From positions 12,695,172 through 12,752,671 of the forward strand of contig CM022669.1 of NCBI GenBank assembly GCA_012295275.1: a DNA stretch of 57,500 nucleotides. Reading direction: 5' to 3'. Of the stretch, positions 35,436-49,680 are shown piece after piece. The translations under genes were made by a program, and so were the position numbers. The DNA comes from Chrysomallon squamiferum. Its lineage: Eukaryota; Mollusca; Gastropoda; Neomphalida; Peltospiridae. Position 1 is the first letter of the stretch. The number at the start of each line of letters is the position of its first letter. The notes under the pieces were generated by a model. That model did not search any database and was not told the DNA's origin. It worked only from the letters and a program-made list of their open reading frames with translations.

Positions 35436-35737
35436 TTAAATTAAATTAAAATAATGCTCCAATCTGAGCTGTTAATATTAAATCTGTTTCCAACACATTC
35501 AGACTCATGTACACACACATCCACAGTTACAAACACAGATACAAACACTTTCACCAACACTCAGAGGCATATACGCAGTCACACATCCGTTCTAGGACAT
35601 GCATACAAACAACTTACCCCTAACGAACACACACATACAGATAAACACACGTTTACACAGATAAACACACGTTTACACACATAAACCTTCGCAAATACAC
35701 TCTCACTCATTCACACACACACACCCACACACCCACC

Positions 35738-35776
<39 letters not shown>

Positions 35777-36137
35777 ACCATTCTTTGCAACAAACTCTGT
35801 GACTTTCCGGTAACAATGTAATTATTTTTTTTATTACACCTAATGTTTTCACGAATTTTTATTCTCAAAAGAAAATAATAAAATGTTCATTTCCTATTTC
35901 ATAACACTTCTAAGTTGCTACTGGATCTGGACTATAACAAACAGACAGAGATGGAAATAAAAAATAAAAATAAGAAAAACAAAAATTAAAACAATAAGAA
36001 AAATACAAATAAGAAAATAATTATAAAAAAAGCGCTGAAACTGTTGTTATTTACTAATTTTTATTTAATTTATTTCAAATATTTTAACAGCATTTTTATC
36101 TAATTGCAACCAAAATTTGTTTAAAATTTTAATTTAA

Positions 36138-36169
<32 letters not shown>

Positions 36170-36698
36170 ATAATAAGGTTATTTTTAAATTAGAATTATT
36201 CTTTTTAAAACATACATTAACACCATTCAAAAATTAATAACACCCCAAGCAATACTTTTTTTTTGTTTAGTCTAGCGAACGACATACTGGGAACAATAAA
36301 ATTCTGAAATATTTATATCGAAAAAAAAGAAAAAAAAAAAAAATGAAAAAGAAAATCAATGGAGAAATTAGTGCGAGGCACCCCGGGTTATGTTGAAATA
36401 ATCAAATTATTTCGCTTCGTTCGATCCTATATTTTTCATTTAACACTTTTGTCTGGGATGCGGTATTATTAATGAAATAAAGACTTCTATAAAGTCAGTA
36501 TCTTAGCTGATAATTAGATTAGCCTAGATTTTATTTTTTTTTTTTTTTTTTTTTTTTAACTCCCCTTTGTGTTTTTTAAACTATTGTATTGTTATAGTTG
36601 ACCCTGACATAAATGTGTCGCCTTTTTCGGGGTGACCATGTTCTTAGTAGAGTTTTGAATGCGTAGTATTGCCGTATGTATGCATGTTAGTAAATTTT

Positions 36699-36730
<32 letters not shown>

Positions 36731-37054
36731 TATTATTATCATTATTATTATTATTATTTTAATTATTATTATTATTGATTTTTTTTATCTGTATCAATCT
36801 ATATCTGTCTGTCTGTCTGTCTGTCTGTCTGTTTATCTGTTTATCTATCTCTCTATATGCAAGTGGTACCGTGACATGCGAGTTTAATTCGAACCCGAAC
36901 ATTGACCGGACTCGTAACTCAAATTGCTCGTATATCAAATCAATTTTTCAAACTGAAATTAATTGAAATACCTAAAATCCACCCCATTGTTTTTAAACAA
37001 GAAAACTATATATATATAAATTACAAATATTGTATAAAAAAACAGAAAAAAGGT
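35319..37054. other. Gene-free DNA with microsatellites
   Basis: It contains (AAT)n (35378-35433), CA-rich DNA (35505-35775), T and A runs near 36138-36162, 36320-36345 and 36532-36557, ATC then ATT triplets (36701-36778) and a (CTGT)n tract (36805-36832). Confidence 0.7.
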
Positions 37055-37272
37055 CCGCAGCTTAGAAATTATTTTAACACCTTTGGATGGAGTTATAGCC
37101 TTTATCCACTACTTCTGCTTCAGTATGGTACATATCGTAAAAATACTGCCTAGCCATGTTGACTACTACTATGTCGCTCGTGTTTTTCTATGATTTCATG
37201 CTTTAATTCAATGGGCATCATCCACTTCTTCTTCTGGGCACTTTCCTTTGCATTCACTTTCTTAGGATCCAT
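37055..37272 (-). pseudogene. Relic of Tigger/pogo-type transposase N-terminus, frameshifted
   Basis: Read on the minus strand from 37272 the frame gives MDPKKVNAKES, then KKKWMMPIELKHEIIEKHE, the start of the CENP-B-type helix-turn-helix of Tigger transposases. A frameshift follows near 37175. In the next frame VVVNMARQY continues the family pattern (xVRVxDLARQY). After another shift, SKGVKIISKLR at 37055-37087 matches the block that follows. No DDE catalytic region, inverted terminal repeats or target duplication was seen, so only a decayed N-terminal fragment remains. Confidence 0.75.
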
Positions 37273-37436
37273 GGAAATTTGGCACAGAACTACTGCACAG
37301 AAGACAAACACAAACAACAGATGCTTGCTTCCACGGCGAGGTAACCACGTGAAGCAAATATTGTTCATTACCATATTTAATGATTAAAGTAGCAATAAGA
37401 CACGTTTAATAATAGCCGTCTCATTAGACGTGGTCT

Positions 37437-37512
<76 letters not shown>

Positions 37513-38032
37513 AAAACAAACAAACAAAACAAACAAAAACAACACTGACTGTTTGTTGTTATATTTGTATTTAAATATTAAAACTTGAATTCGTTTACAC
37601 TTGTGTGGATTTCGACATTTGTTTATACAGGTGGAAAAGACACCAAACGACGTCAGCATACACAATAAAGTATGACGTAATTTCCATTGTTTTAATCGCG
37701 CAGCGAGGAGGATGAAGCAGGTATTAAGCAAATTTATTTTCCGTTTCTTCTTTTTTGTTATTTATATATATATATATATATTTTTTTATTTAATTGTTTG
37801 TTTGTTTGTTTGGTTGGTTGGTTGTTCGGTTGGTTGGTTTTGTTATATTTGTATTTATTATTTATTATTATTTTTTATTATTATATATATATATATATTT
37901 TTGTGTGTGTGTGAAGAATGTATGTATTAGGGATGAAAAGCAAACTAATATAGCAAAAAAAAAAGAGAAGAATTAAATGAAACAGAAGATAACATACTAT
38001 TCCTTATTGGAGAGAAAATAGTTAGGTACAAA

Positions 38033-38086
<54 letters not shown>

Positions 38087-38286
38087 CAAAAAAAAAAAAA
38101 AAAAACCCACCCACCCAGAAACAAACAAAACAAAAAAAAAACAGTATTTGAGATTTTAGTTTTCTAGTCACATAAGAAACCCGTGTATTCGCGTAACGAC
38201 ATCATAAGGTGAGCAACTGCTTTGAGAGTGTTGTGTGAGAGAAATATATTTATATATTTTAACAGCAGAAATCCTCTTGTGAAACA

Positions 38287-38317
<31 letters not shown>

Positions 38318-38830
38318 CTCATTTAATTGGTTGCTATCCGGATTGTTTATTACCCACGTGACTAATAACATCTGACCCAGAGCAAAGAGCAGGAGCCATT
38401 GTCTAATCATCAGCTGAAGATTTACGACAGTAATTATGAAAAGTGACCGATTGTGTTAACGCATTTACTGTTTGACCTTTGATATTATAATTGCAGACAG
38501 ATCATTATTTGTGCTTGATGGAAACATCAGCTCTCAGCAGATTCACTGTAGAAAGTAATGTTAATTTTTGTCTCTCTTTAACCTGACAGTTCGAGTCTTA
38601 CCTTTTACTGACTTTTTTCTTGAGACATCATTTTTGTTCGTTCTTTTAATCTGAAATTGATTGAATATTCAGCTTTTAATAAAGAGCCATTGGTGATAAA
38701 ATCTGTTTAAACACACACAAACAAACGCAATTACCCAGACGCACACATACGCACATACACACACACTATTGAATACAAATATACCAACGTACGTAAAAAT
38801 GCTACCTACCTACCTACCTACCTACACACA

Positions 38831-38891
<61 letters not shown>

Positions 38892-39445
38892 TTATATTTA
38901 TATTTATATAAAAATAAAATAAAATAGATAAATAAATTATAATTTGCAATTTTATCTATGCTTCTTTTTTCTTTCATCAATACATTTTCTGTTGGGTTAT
39001 TTCTTTTCAAAAATCTCTCTCTTTCTTTTTTTTCTCTTTAAAAAAAAAAAAATCACTTACTGGCTAGACGAGATGTAGGTCCTATAAACGGTTAAATTGT
39101 CACTGGTAATGGGTTTTGATCGCGAGAAGCAATAAAACAACTGAACTGGAATCAACGTCTTGTTTCCTAACATAGCAGCGATCGAATTTGTCTTTGATAT
39201 GATCGGTATCGGTCGTGAATTTTTTATACAACTTTGGAAGAATTCATTAAATACGCCGATGAGTTGTACGGAGAAGATGAAACTAATACGGACGTAATTA
39301 GACAGTTTTATTTGTTTGATATACATTTTTTTTAGGTATTTATATTCATCATACATTCACAGTTGACATCCTCTTTCGACCATCAGCGTCATCATTTTGA
39401 TTATCAGTTCCTTATCATGAATATTGTTTGTTAAGCTCATCATCT

Positions 39446-39529
<84 letters not shown>

Positions 39530-40180
39530 TATACTTATTCTTTTTTTTTTCGTCTTTTTAATCATTGTTGGTATGATTGTATTTTTATATTTATTATGAT
39601 CAGCATTGTCATCATACATACACACACACACACACACACATACATATATATATACACACACACATAAATACAAATATGTACATAGAGTGCAGTTATTACC
39701 ATCTTCATCATCATTATCATAATCATCATAAAAATCGTTAAAATCCTACTACTTTAGTTTTTTACCTTCAGTAAATTATTATCATCATCATCATCATCAT
39801 CGTCATTATAATTTTCTGCTTCATATTCATTATTTCACTGGTGGTCCTCGCTAATTTGCCAATAACTTATTTCTCTTGTACTTTTGCTTATTTTTATATA
39901 TATATATATATATACTACTTTTTATTAATATTTAACGAGAAAACGAACTATAAGATTCTTATCTCTGCTATAAACATTTACTGGCAGTAATACGATGTGG
40001 TGGCTAGCGACAAAGCTTTCCGAGCCATGATGATTATTGTTTTACCACTTAAAACACTATCAAGTAACACACAGATTATCTTCCACATCCATGATTATAA
40101 TTCTGGCTGAGGAGGTTGAAATATCATTAGCAGTTCAGACTAAATTAAGTATTCGAGGAGCAACATTATTGTGAAGTTAA
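37273..40180. other. Gene-free DNA with microsatellites
   Basis: It contains (AAT)n (37440-37510), TA and TTTG/GGTT tracts (37760-37840), (AC)n (38036-38082 and 38828-38884), (ATT)n passing into (ATTT)n (39447-39530) and ATC triplets (39780-39805). The rest is AT-rich DNA with nothing recognisable. Confidence 0.7.
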
Positions 40181-40255
40181 TTTTTCTGGCGCTAATGGAT
40201 GATTTGAAAACAATGTGTGGTGTTCTCTAGCACGAGTTCAAATCTCGGGTCAAGA
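40181..40255 (+). mobile_element. Possible tRNA-derived SINE head, degenerate
   Basis: TGGCGCTAATGGATGA at 40187 resembles a Pol III A box, and GAGTTCAAATCTC at 40234 a B box, at roughly tRNA-like spacing. The arms do not pair well. Weak, supported by boxes only. Confidence 0.25.
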
Positions 40256-40300
40256 CTAATTTCGTTTTGAATGAAAGAAACATACACACACACGCAAATT

Positions 40301-40302
<2 letters not shown>

Positions 40303-40381
<79 letters not shown>

Positions 40382-40500
40382 GGAGGGAGAGGGAGGGAGA
40401 GAGAGAGAGAGGGAGAGAGAAAGAGAGAGAGGGGGGAAGAAAGACAGAGAGGGTAGGGAAGGGAGGGAGAGGGAGGGAGGGAGACAGAGAGAGAGAGAGA
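40303..40500 (+). repeat. (AG)n microsatellite passing into GGGA-rich tract
   Basis: Pure AG to about 40376, then an imperfect purine run of GGGAGA, GGGAGG and AGAG units to 40500. The whole tract is a near-pure purine strand of about 200 bases. Confidence 0.93.
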
Positions 40501-40643
40501 TACAAAAAAAACGTATAGGTAGAAACAGGAGCTAGATAGATAGATAGATACCTATCAAAAGATAAATATATATACAGATAGATGAGATAGAGATAATTAA
40601 TTTAAGTGTTACTAAATATCGTAAAAAGAATAAATTAGTGTTT

Positions 40644-40701
<58 letters not shown>

Positions 40702-41226
40702 TAACAATAATAATAATATATCGAAATAAAGCAGATGTTAAAAGACATAATGAAAATACAATGAACAAAAATATATAAACATGCAAGATGGATGCAGAAC
40801 ATATTATCCTTTGAAAGGCGAAAGGCCATACCCCTACAAAGACAGAAAGAACAGAGAACACATATACATCTGTTTCATAATACAAAACACAAAAACACGC
40901 AAAACCACATACAACGTAGCATAACCTATTAAATCGTGCGCGTGAGGTTTGTTAAATGCATTTCAAGCTATGTTCAACAAAATGCCATCAGTGTTTTTTA
41001 AAGAATAAAACAGCGGAAGAAAATGCCATTTTCTCAACAACAATTCGCGAAATGGTTTTACGATCTCTACACGCGGCGTGTTTATTTGGCCAGATAATGT
41101 AAACATCATTACACTAACACAAAAGAAAGAGAAAGATAGGTAAGTGAGAGAGATATATATATATATATATATTTTTTATTGTATTAGCCAAGAAATCAGT
41201 TTGGAGAATGAGAAAATCTACAAGAA

Positions 41227-41263
<37 letters not shown>

Positions 41264-44200
41264 TCTCTATGTTCTCGTTATACGCTTCAGTTGTAAATAA
41301 ACCAGAGGTAAAGATGAAACCTACTGTTACAAATTTTTTTTTCGTACCCGTTACAAATATAACGACGTCCTTGGAGGGAGAGAAGCAAAAACGGCAAATT
41401 GTTTGCATGTGTTGTATGTCTCGGCTTTTGCACGTGTATTTGACTTCATCTTTTGCACGTGTATTTGGCTTCAACTTTTGCACCTGGATTTGTTACGCGT
41501 GCAAAGTGGAAACTATTCGCAGGCTTGGAACAGTTTAAGAAACAACTTGAAGAACGTAAATTTCCGATCTCGATACTGATGATTAATCAATAGCTGTACG
41601 AATTTTTCTGGAATCGATTTTATGTCATTGACAGTTAAAATTCAGAAAAAATTCTTCAGATATGAAAACTTGGGCTATAATAATAACAGTAGTGGTAGTA
41701 GTAGTAGTAGTTGTTGTTGTTGTTGTAGTATTAGTAGTAGGAGTAGTACGAGGTGTGTCAGTACACATGGGTCATTCTTTTTCTGTTAGCACTATGATAT
41801 TTTTTTATATGCAATTTCCCCAAGCAGGAAAACATGATGATCATCGATAAACCATTGGAGCACTGTTGGAACAGTAAATTATGGATGACTGAACTGTTTT
41901 GAAACATTTATGTCTGTATAAGTATGGTTTCATAGGATTCAGAATGTTTATTTAGTTGTTGTTTTTTTTTCCTTAATTTTGAATGTATTGGAAGTTTAAT
42001 AATTTATAGTAGAGAAAAATGAGAAAATTAAAACTGATTAAAATATACTAACAAACAAAATATAAATCGTAAATATATGCAGTCTCTGTTTTTGCGACGC
42101 CAGTCGGACGGACGTCATTAATATAATTTGATGATAAATAATAAAACAGGTTTTTTCGCTTTGATGTTGGTTAGCGAATGTTTGTAAACGTGGTTTTCTA
42201 TGATGAAAATTTGCAATAAATATCAAATTTTGTAACCGATACCTAATCAATTAGTTTTACTACCATACCAATGTCTCGCTTCCACGTTTATAAATATTTA
42301 CATTTGTCTATTACTTATTTATTCCTGCCAGCACCAGACAGCAAGTAATATTCAACAATGCCTTTAATCGGTCTCATAATTTATGCAATATAAAGGACAT
42401 AAAATTCATTCTATCATGAAATTCGACAAAGCTTGTCGGGTTTCCGAAACGAAAACCTTTCTGAATAGAAACGGTCACGGAAAATATGAAATCGATTTCC
42501 TCGGTTATGGGTGAGTAATCGTAACGTAGGAAGCTCTAATATCCCGAACGTTAGAAACTCGCACGTTTTGCGGTGAAACAGATCTTCCAGAACTGACAAC
42601 GGTGTTGAAATTTGTTAAATATCGTCACTCGCAGAAGAAAAAGGAAAGGAAAGATCACGCTGTCGTGATTACTGAACATCATCAATCATTTTAATTAACA
42701 AGCGGCGATAACCTCCATTTATCACGCGTTATTAAACGCACTCTCCAACAGACGCGAAGCTGAAGTTTTTAAGGGAACGGTTCCAGCAGGATTTACTAAC
42801 GGGTGTGCGTGTGCGTGTGTGTGTGTATGTGTGTGCGTGAAGGGTGGGCGGGAAGAAAATCAATTTTTACATTTATTAAATAAGTGTCGAATAAATGATA
42901 CCTGTCAGAAAAATTTAAAAAAAAAAAAAAAAAAAATATTAATTATAATAACACGTCAATTTGAATATATATATATATTTTTTTATAAGTGACAGATGAA
43001 GAAGAAGATGAAGAATATGATAATGACGATGATGATGGTGATGACTGTATCCCAAGATAGATGGATGATTTAAAGTGGTCTTATTTTTTGTTTTTCTGCT
43101 ACATCCTTATCATTATCATTATCATCATCATCATCATCGTCATTATTATTATTATTATTGTTATTATTGTTCTTCTTGTTGTTGCTGCAGTGGAAACAGG
43201 CATAGCTATTCGTTGTTGGTAGATGAAATTTGATTTAGAAAGTATACATAAACTTACATTTCACCCTATCACAGATACTTTTTTTTTTTTTATCAAACTG
43301 TACAGCTTCTAATTTTATGTATACATTCGTAAGTATCTCTTGTTGTATAAACAACAGACAGAATGTGTTTATTTGCACGAACTCGGTCAATGAGTTAACA
43401 TAAATATGAATTACCTCATGACAATTTCCAATTGTGTGCCAAGACGCAAACCTAATGTAATCAGGATCGAAAAGGATGATATTACTGTATTATTTATTTT
43501 AACTGATTAACTTAAATATTACCTAAGTTAAAGTTAAAATGATTTAATAATAATAATAAAAATAATAATAATAATAATAACAACAACAATAACAGTAACA
43601 ACAAGAACAACAGCAAAACAATATATATATAATAGTTGACTTTTATGAAGATGATGATAACGATTTTGATGATGATGATGATGATAATTATTAACGAAGT
43701 TAGTGACAGTGATAATACTTTTTTTGAAACGGCTCAGGATCATACACAGCAATACAGTACATTAAATTATTGTGGAAGTATGATGTGTGACATTACTCTC
43801 GATCAACTCGTAAAAAATGTTTCTATCTGGCTTCAGTTTGTTTACGTGTTTCCTTTAAGGCCTGGAGCCATTGCGCTCTTATATACTTTTTTATTTTTAA
43901 AGTGTATATAAGCAAGAAGTGTCCCTAACGTCTTTAAATCCGGGAAGGCAAAATAGAGCCATTGGTAATCATGTCAGAATGTCCCAACGTAGTGTTTGCC
44001 CTGACAAGAAAATTGTATAAGCGGTCCAGGGCAGCAAAAAAGACGTCAAAAATGCATTAGAAATATTGGTAGAACATCTTAAAACATTTAGTTTTGTCGT
44101 CACATCCGACACCTTTGTGGAAAATGTTACTGCAAACGCCTTAAGCGGAATTACAAGCTGCACGTTAAGTGTCCGAGGGCTGTTTACGAGAAATTCAAAC

Positions 44201-45094
44201 TGTCTCTTACTAGCGATTGCAATTATTAAGCTAAGAGTGAGACTCACACTTTAAACAGAATGAAAGACTCATTTTCTTTCCATCAGCGTGATGGAAATAA
44301 CCACAATTATGGGAATTTGAGTGGCGACATTTGCTTCATTTCATCGTGTGTTCCTGCTCTTGGGGCAAAAAAAAGGTCTTTGCAACTAACACCGCTGAAA
44401 AGAAACTACATCTGAATAAAAAGCCATCAGGGCATTTGTCCCAAATCTAAAATATTTCCGATTAAGTTCGCTGCAAGACACAGAAAGAACAGGACATCTT
44501 TATGACAGCGGAATTACCATCGATCGCGTCTGATGCTGCTGCAAGTGGAATTTCGTTTTGCTTTGAGTTTGTCACGATGTGTTACTCAAATATTATGGTT
44601 TGCGTTGAGAAGCAAAGAACTCGAGATGCTACGAAAGATGCAAGGATGAGAAGAAGAAGAAAAAAGATCACCCGAGCGCACTGATTCACTTCAATTAACA
44701 TTCTGGACAACATGTTGAAACAGTCTGGCCTCGTCCGATCATCTCTGATACAGTTTCAGAGCGAATCTTTGCTAACCACTTCGGACTCGAGATCGCTTTG
44801 TGCTATGTGAATCATGCCCAGACTATGTCCCGGGCTGATTTGTCAAAGGTTGCGGAATGTGTTTTCCCGTGATCTCTTGCTGCAAATACAAGAAGATTAG
44901 CCCATCATGCGAGGGCAGCGGGTTATCTCTCTTGATAGCAATAAAATAAATATAATAAATATAATTACTAATTACTTTATGGGATAGGGGTGGGTAAGGT
45001 TAGACTATTTTTTATTTAATTTATTTTTTATGTATTTTCTGTTAAGTGTTTCAAGGCATCGTGTGTTGTATGTACAAACCCCGTAAACTGCCGC
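40501..45094. other. Gene-free DNA; some balanced-composition patches
   Basis: It contains (AAT)n (40648-40720), an A run (41228-41260), the 25-bp repeat at 41426-41492, TAG/GTT triplets (41690-41750), GT (42805-42840) and ATG/ATC triplets (43000-43170, 43645-43690). Bases 43830-44940 are complex sequence with no supportable exon on either strand. Confidence 0.55.
41426..41492 (+). repeat. 25-bp tandem repeat, 2.7 copies
   Basis: Units of TTTTGCACGTGTATTTG plus (A/G)CTTCA(T/A)C. The first two differ at two bases; the third is partial with TGCACCTGGATTTG. Confidence 0.9.
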
Positions 45095-45172
45095 TGACAA
45101 GACTCGAACGTATGTTCCACATTCCCCCGTGCGCCAAAGGTATTCGACGTTACCATTCGGCCATCAAGACAA
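45095..45172 (-). mobile_element. tRNA-derived SINE-like element (Leu/Ser-tRNA-like head)
   Basis: On the minus strand TTGATGGCCGAATGGTAAC matches the A-box region of Leu/Ser-type tRNAs, and CGTTCGAGTC at 45101-45110 matches the B-box core, about 40 bases later. The acceptor stem does not close, so it reads as a SINE head or tRNA pseudogene, not a working tRNA. Confidence 0.45.
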
Positions 45173-46063
45173 CATTGAGAATAAAATATTTTTCTACACC
45201 AAAATCTTAAGCTGAACATTATTTTAAATAAACAAATAAATAAGTAAATAAACAGCAACAACAACAACAACAATAACTAGAACAATAATAATAATAAGAA
45301 CAAGAACAACAATAATAATAATAATAATAATAATAACAACAACAACAATAATATTAATAAACAGCAACTATCACTATAACAACAGACAACCACGACCATA
45401 ACGACAGCACATCTAGATAACTCTGGACATCATCTAATAGAGTTACCCATCACTGACTGTATTTGTGTTATTGTAAACTGAGAAACAACAACAAACAACG
45501 CAAAACCAACACGTAGCGTGTTTTAAGCCTGGGTTGTTGACACACGCTCTCACTGCTTATGCATCACTTAGAAACCATTTTGATGTTTTGCCATTTTGTT
45601 TTCACGAAAGAAATAACCCACACACGTGCATTGTGTGTGAATCCAGGTATGCCATCTAATAATAGGCTGAACACAGGATTTTCATTACAGATGACGTTTA
45701 TTGCAGAGACTGGCGCACATGATGCTGAAAGTAATTCTCCCGTAACATATCTCCAGTGACCGGAACACCAATAGGCTATGTCTGCAAATATTTAATTTTA
45801 TTTTTAAAATTAATTTAATTTTTTTAATTTTTAATTTTAATTTTTAATTTTTTTTTATGATTGATTTTAAAATGAGGAATCCATACAGTTCATGTTGTAT
45901 GTTTTTGTTTTTGTTTGTTTTTTAAAATTATTATTAGGAATGCTTGTTAGGATGAAATTTGAATACGTCGCTTATTTATCTTCGTCACCATCACCAGCAG
46001 CAGTAGCAGCAACGACAGCACTACAACGATCATCATCATTATTTATTTTATTATTATTTTTAC

Positions 46064-46120
<57 letters not shown>

Positions 46121-46400
46121 TATTATTATTATTATTAAGTTAAATATATTTTATTAAAGTTTTGTTTACGGGGTATTTTCTTACATTATATTTTGATATA
46201 CTTTAAATAAACAGTGACTCAGTACAAATAAAATTATATATATATATAAAATAAATAGTATGAATAGTAATATATAAGAACTGGGAAAAAACAAAGAAAA
46301 ATAAAAACAAAGAAATAAACAAAAAATCAGAAACGAACTAACGGATATAATAATAAATAGATAATGTTTGACCAGCGCAATAAAATGAATCAGCAATGAA

Positions 46401-46439
<39 letters not shown>

Positions 46440-47220
46440 ATATAACAGGTCAAGAAAGAAAAACAAATAATAATAACGCACAAGGTACACAATAGCAACA
46501 CTCAGAATATGAAGATATGCATAATGCAGACAGTTTTTCAGCGTCGTACATTTCAGACATTTAAGATGCACAAAACCAGCTGGCAGAATTTCTCACTGAA
46601 TACCAAGGTTTATTGCAATGTCTTCTTGTGAATTCCACTTCTACATAATTTTCAAAATAGATACAAAACCTTCTCATATCCTGAACGCTGTAAGACAGAT
46701 TTCTGTATATAACACATGTAAACAAACGTACATACATACATACACATAATAATACATACGTGCATACACATAATAATACATACGTGCATACATACATATG
46801 TACATAAACACATACATAGTTAACTGTTTTATCGCCCATATTAAAGTACATTTAGAATCACGTTCTTGTTTTTATATAAATGTTTTACTAGTTTTATTTT
46901 CATATTAACAATTTCACCACACATGCATAATTTAGCGCATATTCCTTCCTCAAAGCACAATCGGAATGTAATAAAGAACCATTTATTGCCCTATCTATCA
47001 TGTAATCTCCGTGCGAAATCATTCAATTATGCAGCTTATCCCTGTTTATGTTTCTTAGTTAATTAACAGAACGCACGCACCACAGATTCTATTAGTTACT
47101 TATTACTACAAGCGACAACTCGGACCCGGCAAAACTTGTAAACAGACTCGCGAGTCCAGTTAAACATTAACTTGGCTTTATAGGATTACTGGAAATAATT
47201 ACCCATGCAAGTTTTATCTG

Positions 47221-47223
<3 letters not shown>
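45173..47223. other. Gene-free DNA with microsatellites
   Basis: It contains AAC/AAT triplets (45250-45360), T/A palindromic low-complexity DNA (45790-45860), CAG/ATC triplets then (ATT)n (46069-46137), (AAAT)n (46396-46442) and (ATAC)n-like DNA (46730-46815). A balanced patch at 46900-47200 has no exon. Confidence 0.65.
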
Positions 47224-47297
<74 letters not shown>

Positions 47298-47368
47298 CGA
47301 TCAGCTGTTTGCAGCTTGGACAGGTCAGTTTTAAAAGGTGGCTTTGCTACGATTCCTATGATTAATGA

Positions 47369-47423
<55 letters not shown>

Positions 47424-47449
47424 TGTCTGAGTTTGTGGTTGTGTAGGTG

Positions 47450-47496
<47 letters not shown>

Positions 47497-47600
47497 GGCA
47501 TTGTGTGTGTATGTCTGTTTTGCTGGTGTGTTTATCGAAAATTTTCTTTCGTTCTTTATCAACGAGCTTTTCAGACAATAATCAATCTGATTAAACCTAC

Positions 47601-47695
<95 letters not shown>
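47224..47695 (+). repeat. Compound GT / AT / GA microsatellite cluster
   Basis: Three GT tracts (47224-47294, 47372-47423, 47456-47492) are separated by short unique spacers. They are followed by (AT)n at 47605-47657 passing directly into (AG)n to 47694. Confidence 0.95.
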
Positions 47696-47696
<1 letters not shown>

Positions 47697-48721
47697 GTAA
47701 CAGATAATATAGATTTTTTACCGCTTATAAATAATTTAAGTTTTAACTATTTTATCTCTTTTTAACGACGTTATTATTGCATGATTCAGTTTTATAGAAG
47801 AATAAACAGGAAAACATCAGAACGTATTTAGATCCTACACATTATGACTGATTTGTTTTGGGTTTATTTATGGCTCTTCGACTACAACTATCCAACAATT
47901 ATACATCGTTTTGTCCGTATGTCTGCCTGCCTGTCGGTCTGTCTATTGATCTGTCTGCCTGTCTTACGTCTGTCTGTCTCTGCTCGGATCTGTTCTGTGT
48001 GTACGTATCTCAGATAATTATTTCAAACTCTTGAACGTAAAGGAAATATAGGCCAATCAGAAACCACATCAAAAAGGAAATTAACAAAATTCGTTTGATA
48101 TTCTGGAGTTAATTCTAACACACCTTTAGCCCCACAGCTGTTGTTCTGAGTTGGATCAAATGTCAGGCCTAATCTAGGAGAAATAATTGCAGTTCAGAAA
48201 TCATAATGAAAAAAATGCCTGTCCCGAGAAATCGAATATCAGCATGGTTCTGAAGTAAGACACACCAGATGGGAAACCTGGGCCATATTTGTATAAACAC
48301 TTGTTCGTTTGTAAAGGGAAGCGACTGATGAAGCGTATCGCGCGAATTCCCAAGACAAGAAGATGTTTTATCTCAAGGCGAGGAATTTATTCCATCTCAC
48401 CAACGTTCTCGAATGTTACGGGTGATTGATTGTTCTTGTTACCTGTGTAAACGTGGGTTTATTACTTACTTACTGCAAAACAGAAATATGTAAGCAACAG
48501 ATTGAATCAGATATGTGGAAGCGAAACAGGACAACTTGAATCAGGGATACGAAAATAACAGGACAGCGTGAACCAGAGTGGAATAATGTAGCTGTCATAA
48601 TAATTAACGTCTTCTCGCAGTTAGCTGATAGGTTCTGATGTTTCTTGTGTTTTTCTGTTAAATTCAAATGTGAGAGATTAAGAAAAACAGACAGATACAA
48701 ACATACTACTTGCCTAAGATT
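47696..48721. other. Gene-free DNA
   Basis: It contains a degenerate (TGTC/TGCC)n stretch (47915-47980). The remainder is unique AT-rich DNA; nothing else recognised. Confidence 0.65.
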
Positions 48722-48943
<222 letters not shown>

Positions 48944-49680
48944 GAATGGTCAAGAACGTTCTTAAGAGAAAAACTGATTAAACTGCAATAACAGAGAGAC
49001 AGCCAGACAGAGAAGATAGGTAGATAGACAGATAAAAAGGATAAATAAATATAGTTAAATGGAGACAGACAGATAATTAGATAACAGATAGATAGGTAGA
49101 CATGTAGACAGCAGAAAGAAATAACGAAATAAAGAAAGAATTAAAAATAAATAGATATATGAAGGTAAATCTTGCATTCTGAAGAAAACTAAATATTTGT
49201 GATTTTCACTGAAAGAAACAAAAAAAAAAAAATAAAATAAAATAAAATAAATTAACATTTGAAATAAAGCGACACAAAAAAATGAATGTTATCGTTTGTC
49301 AAATTAAAGTTGTTTAAGAAAATCCGAAGTTATCAAAGTCTTAAGATGCATTAGCCTTTAGAAACATTAAATATATTCTAGTAAAGGTATACGGTTTTGA
49401 ATGTAATCCTATATTACGTCGATTGTTGTAGGTCTAGACAAAGGATTAACTGTAATGGACTACGTCGCAATTGTATCAGGTTCCAGTTACGTTAAAGTCT
49501 AAGTTTAAATGAATTTGTTCATTAATTTATTTAATTTAATTATTTTAATTTATCTTTAAAGTACGTGGAAGTAATTTTATAAAGTATTGTTATCATGCAG
49601 ATTATTGTTGTTGCAGTTGCAAGATATCCGTGCTGTAGTTGGCTATTACTATGACAACAACGACGACGAATGCTACAAAA
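48944..49680. other. Gene-free AT-rich DNA
   Basis: An AGAC/AGAT-rich patch (48990-49110), an A run (49219-49231) and AT-rich DNA. No exon seen. Confidence 0.65.

Noticed and set aside
43969-44254. Overlapping open frames on both strands (92 and 62 codons)
   Set aside because: No recognised domain and no continuation into exons; listed only as a complex patch.
47186-47594. 130-codon frames of His-Thr or Cys-Val repeats
   Set aside because: They translate GT/AC microsatellites on both strands.
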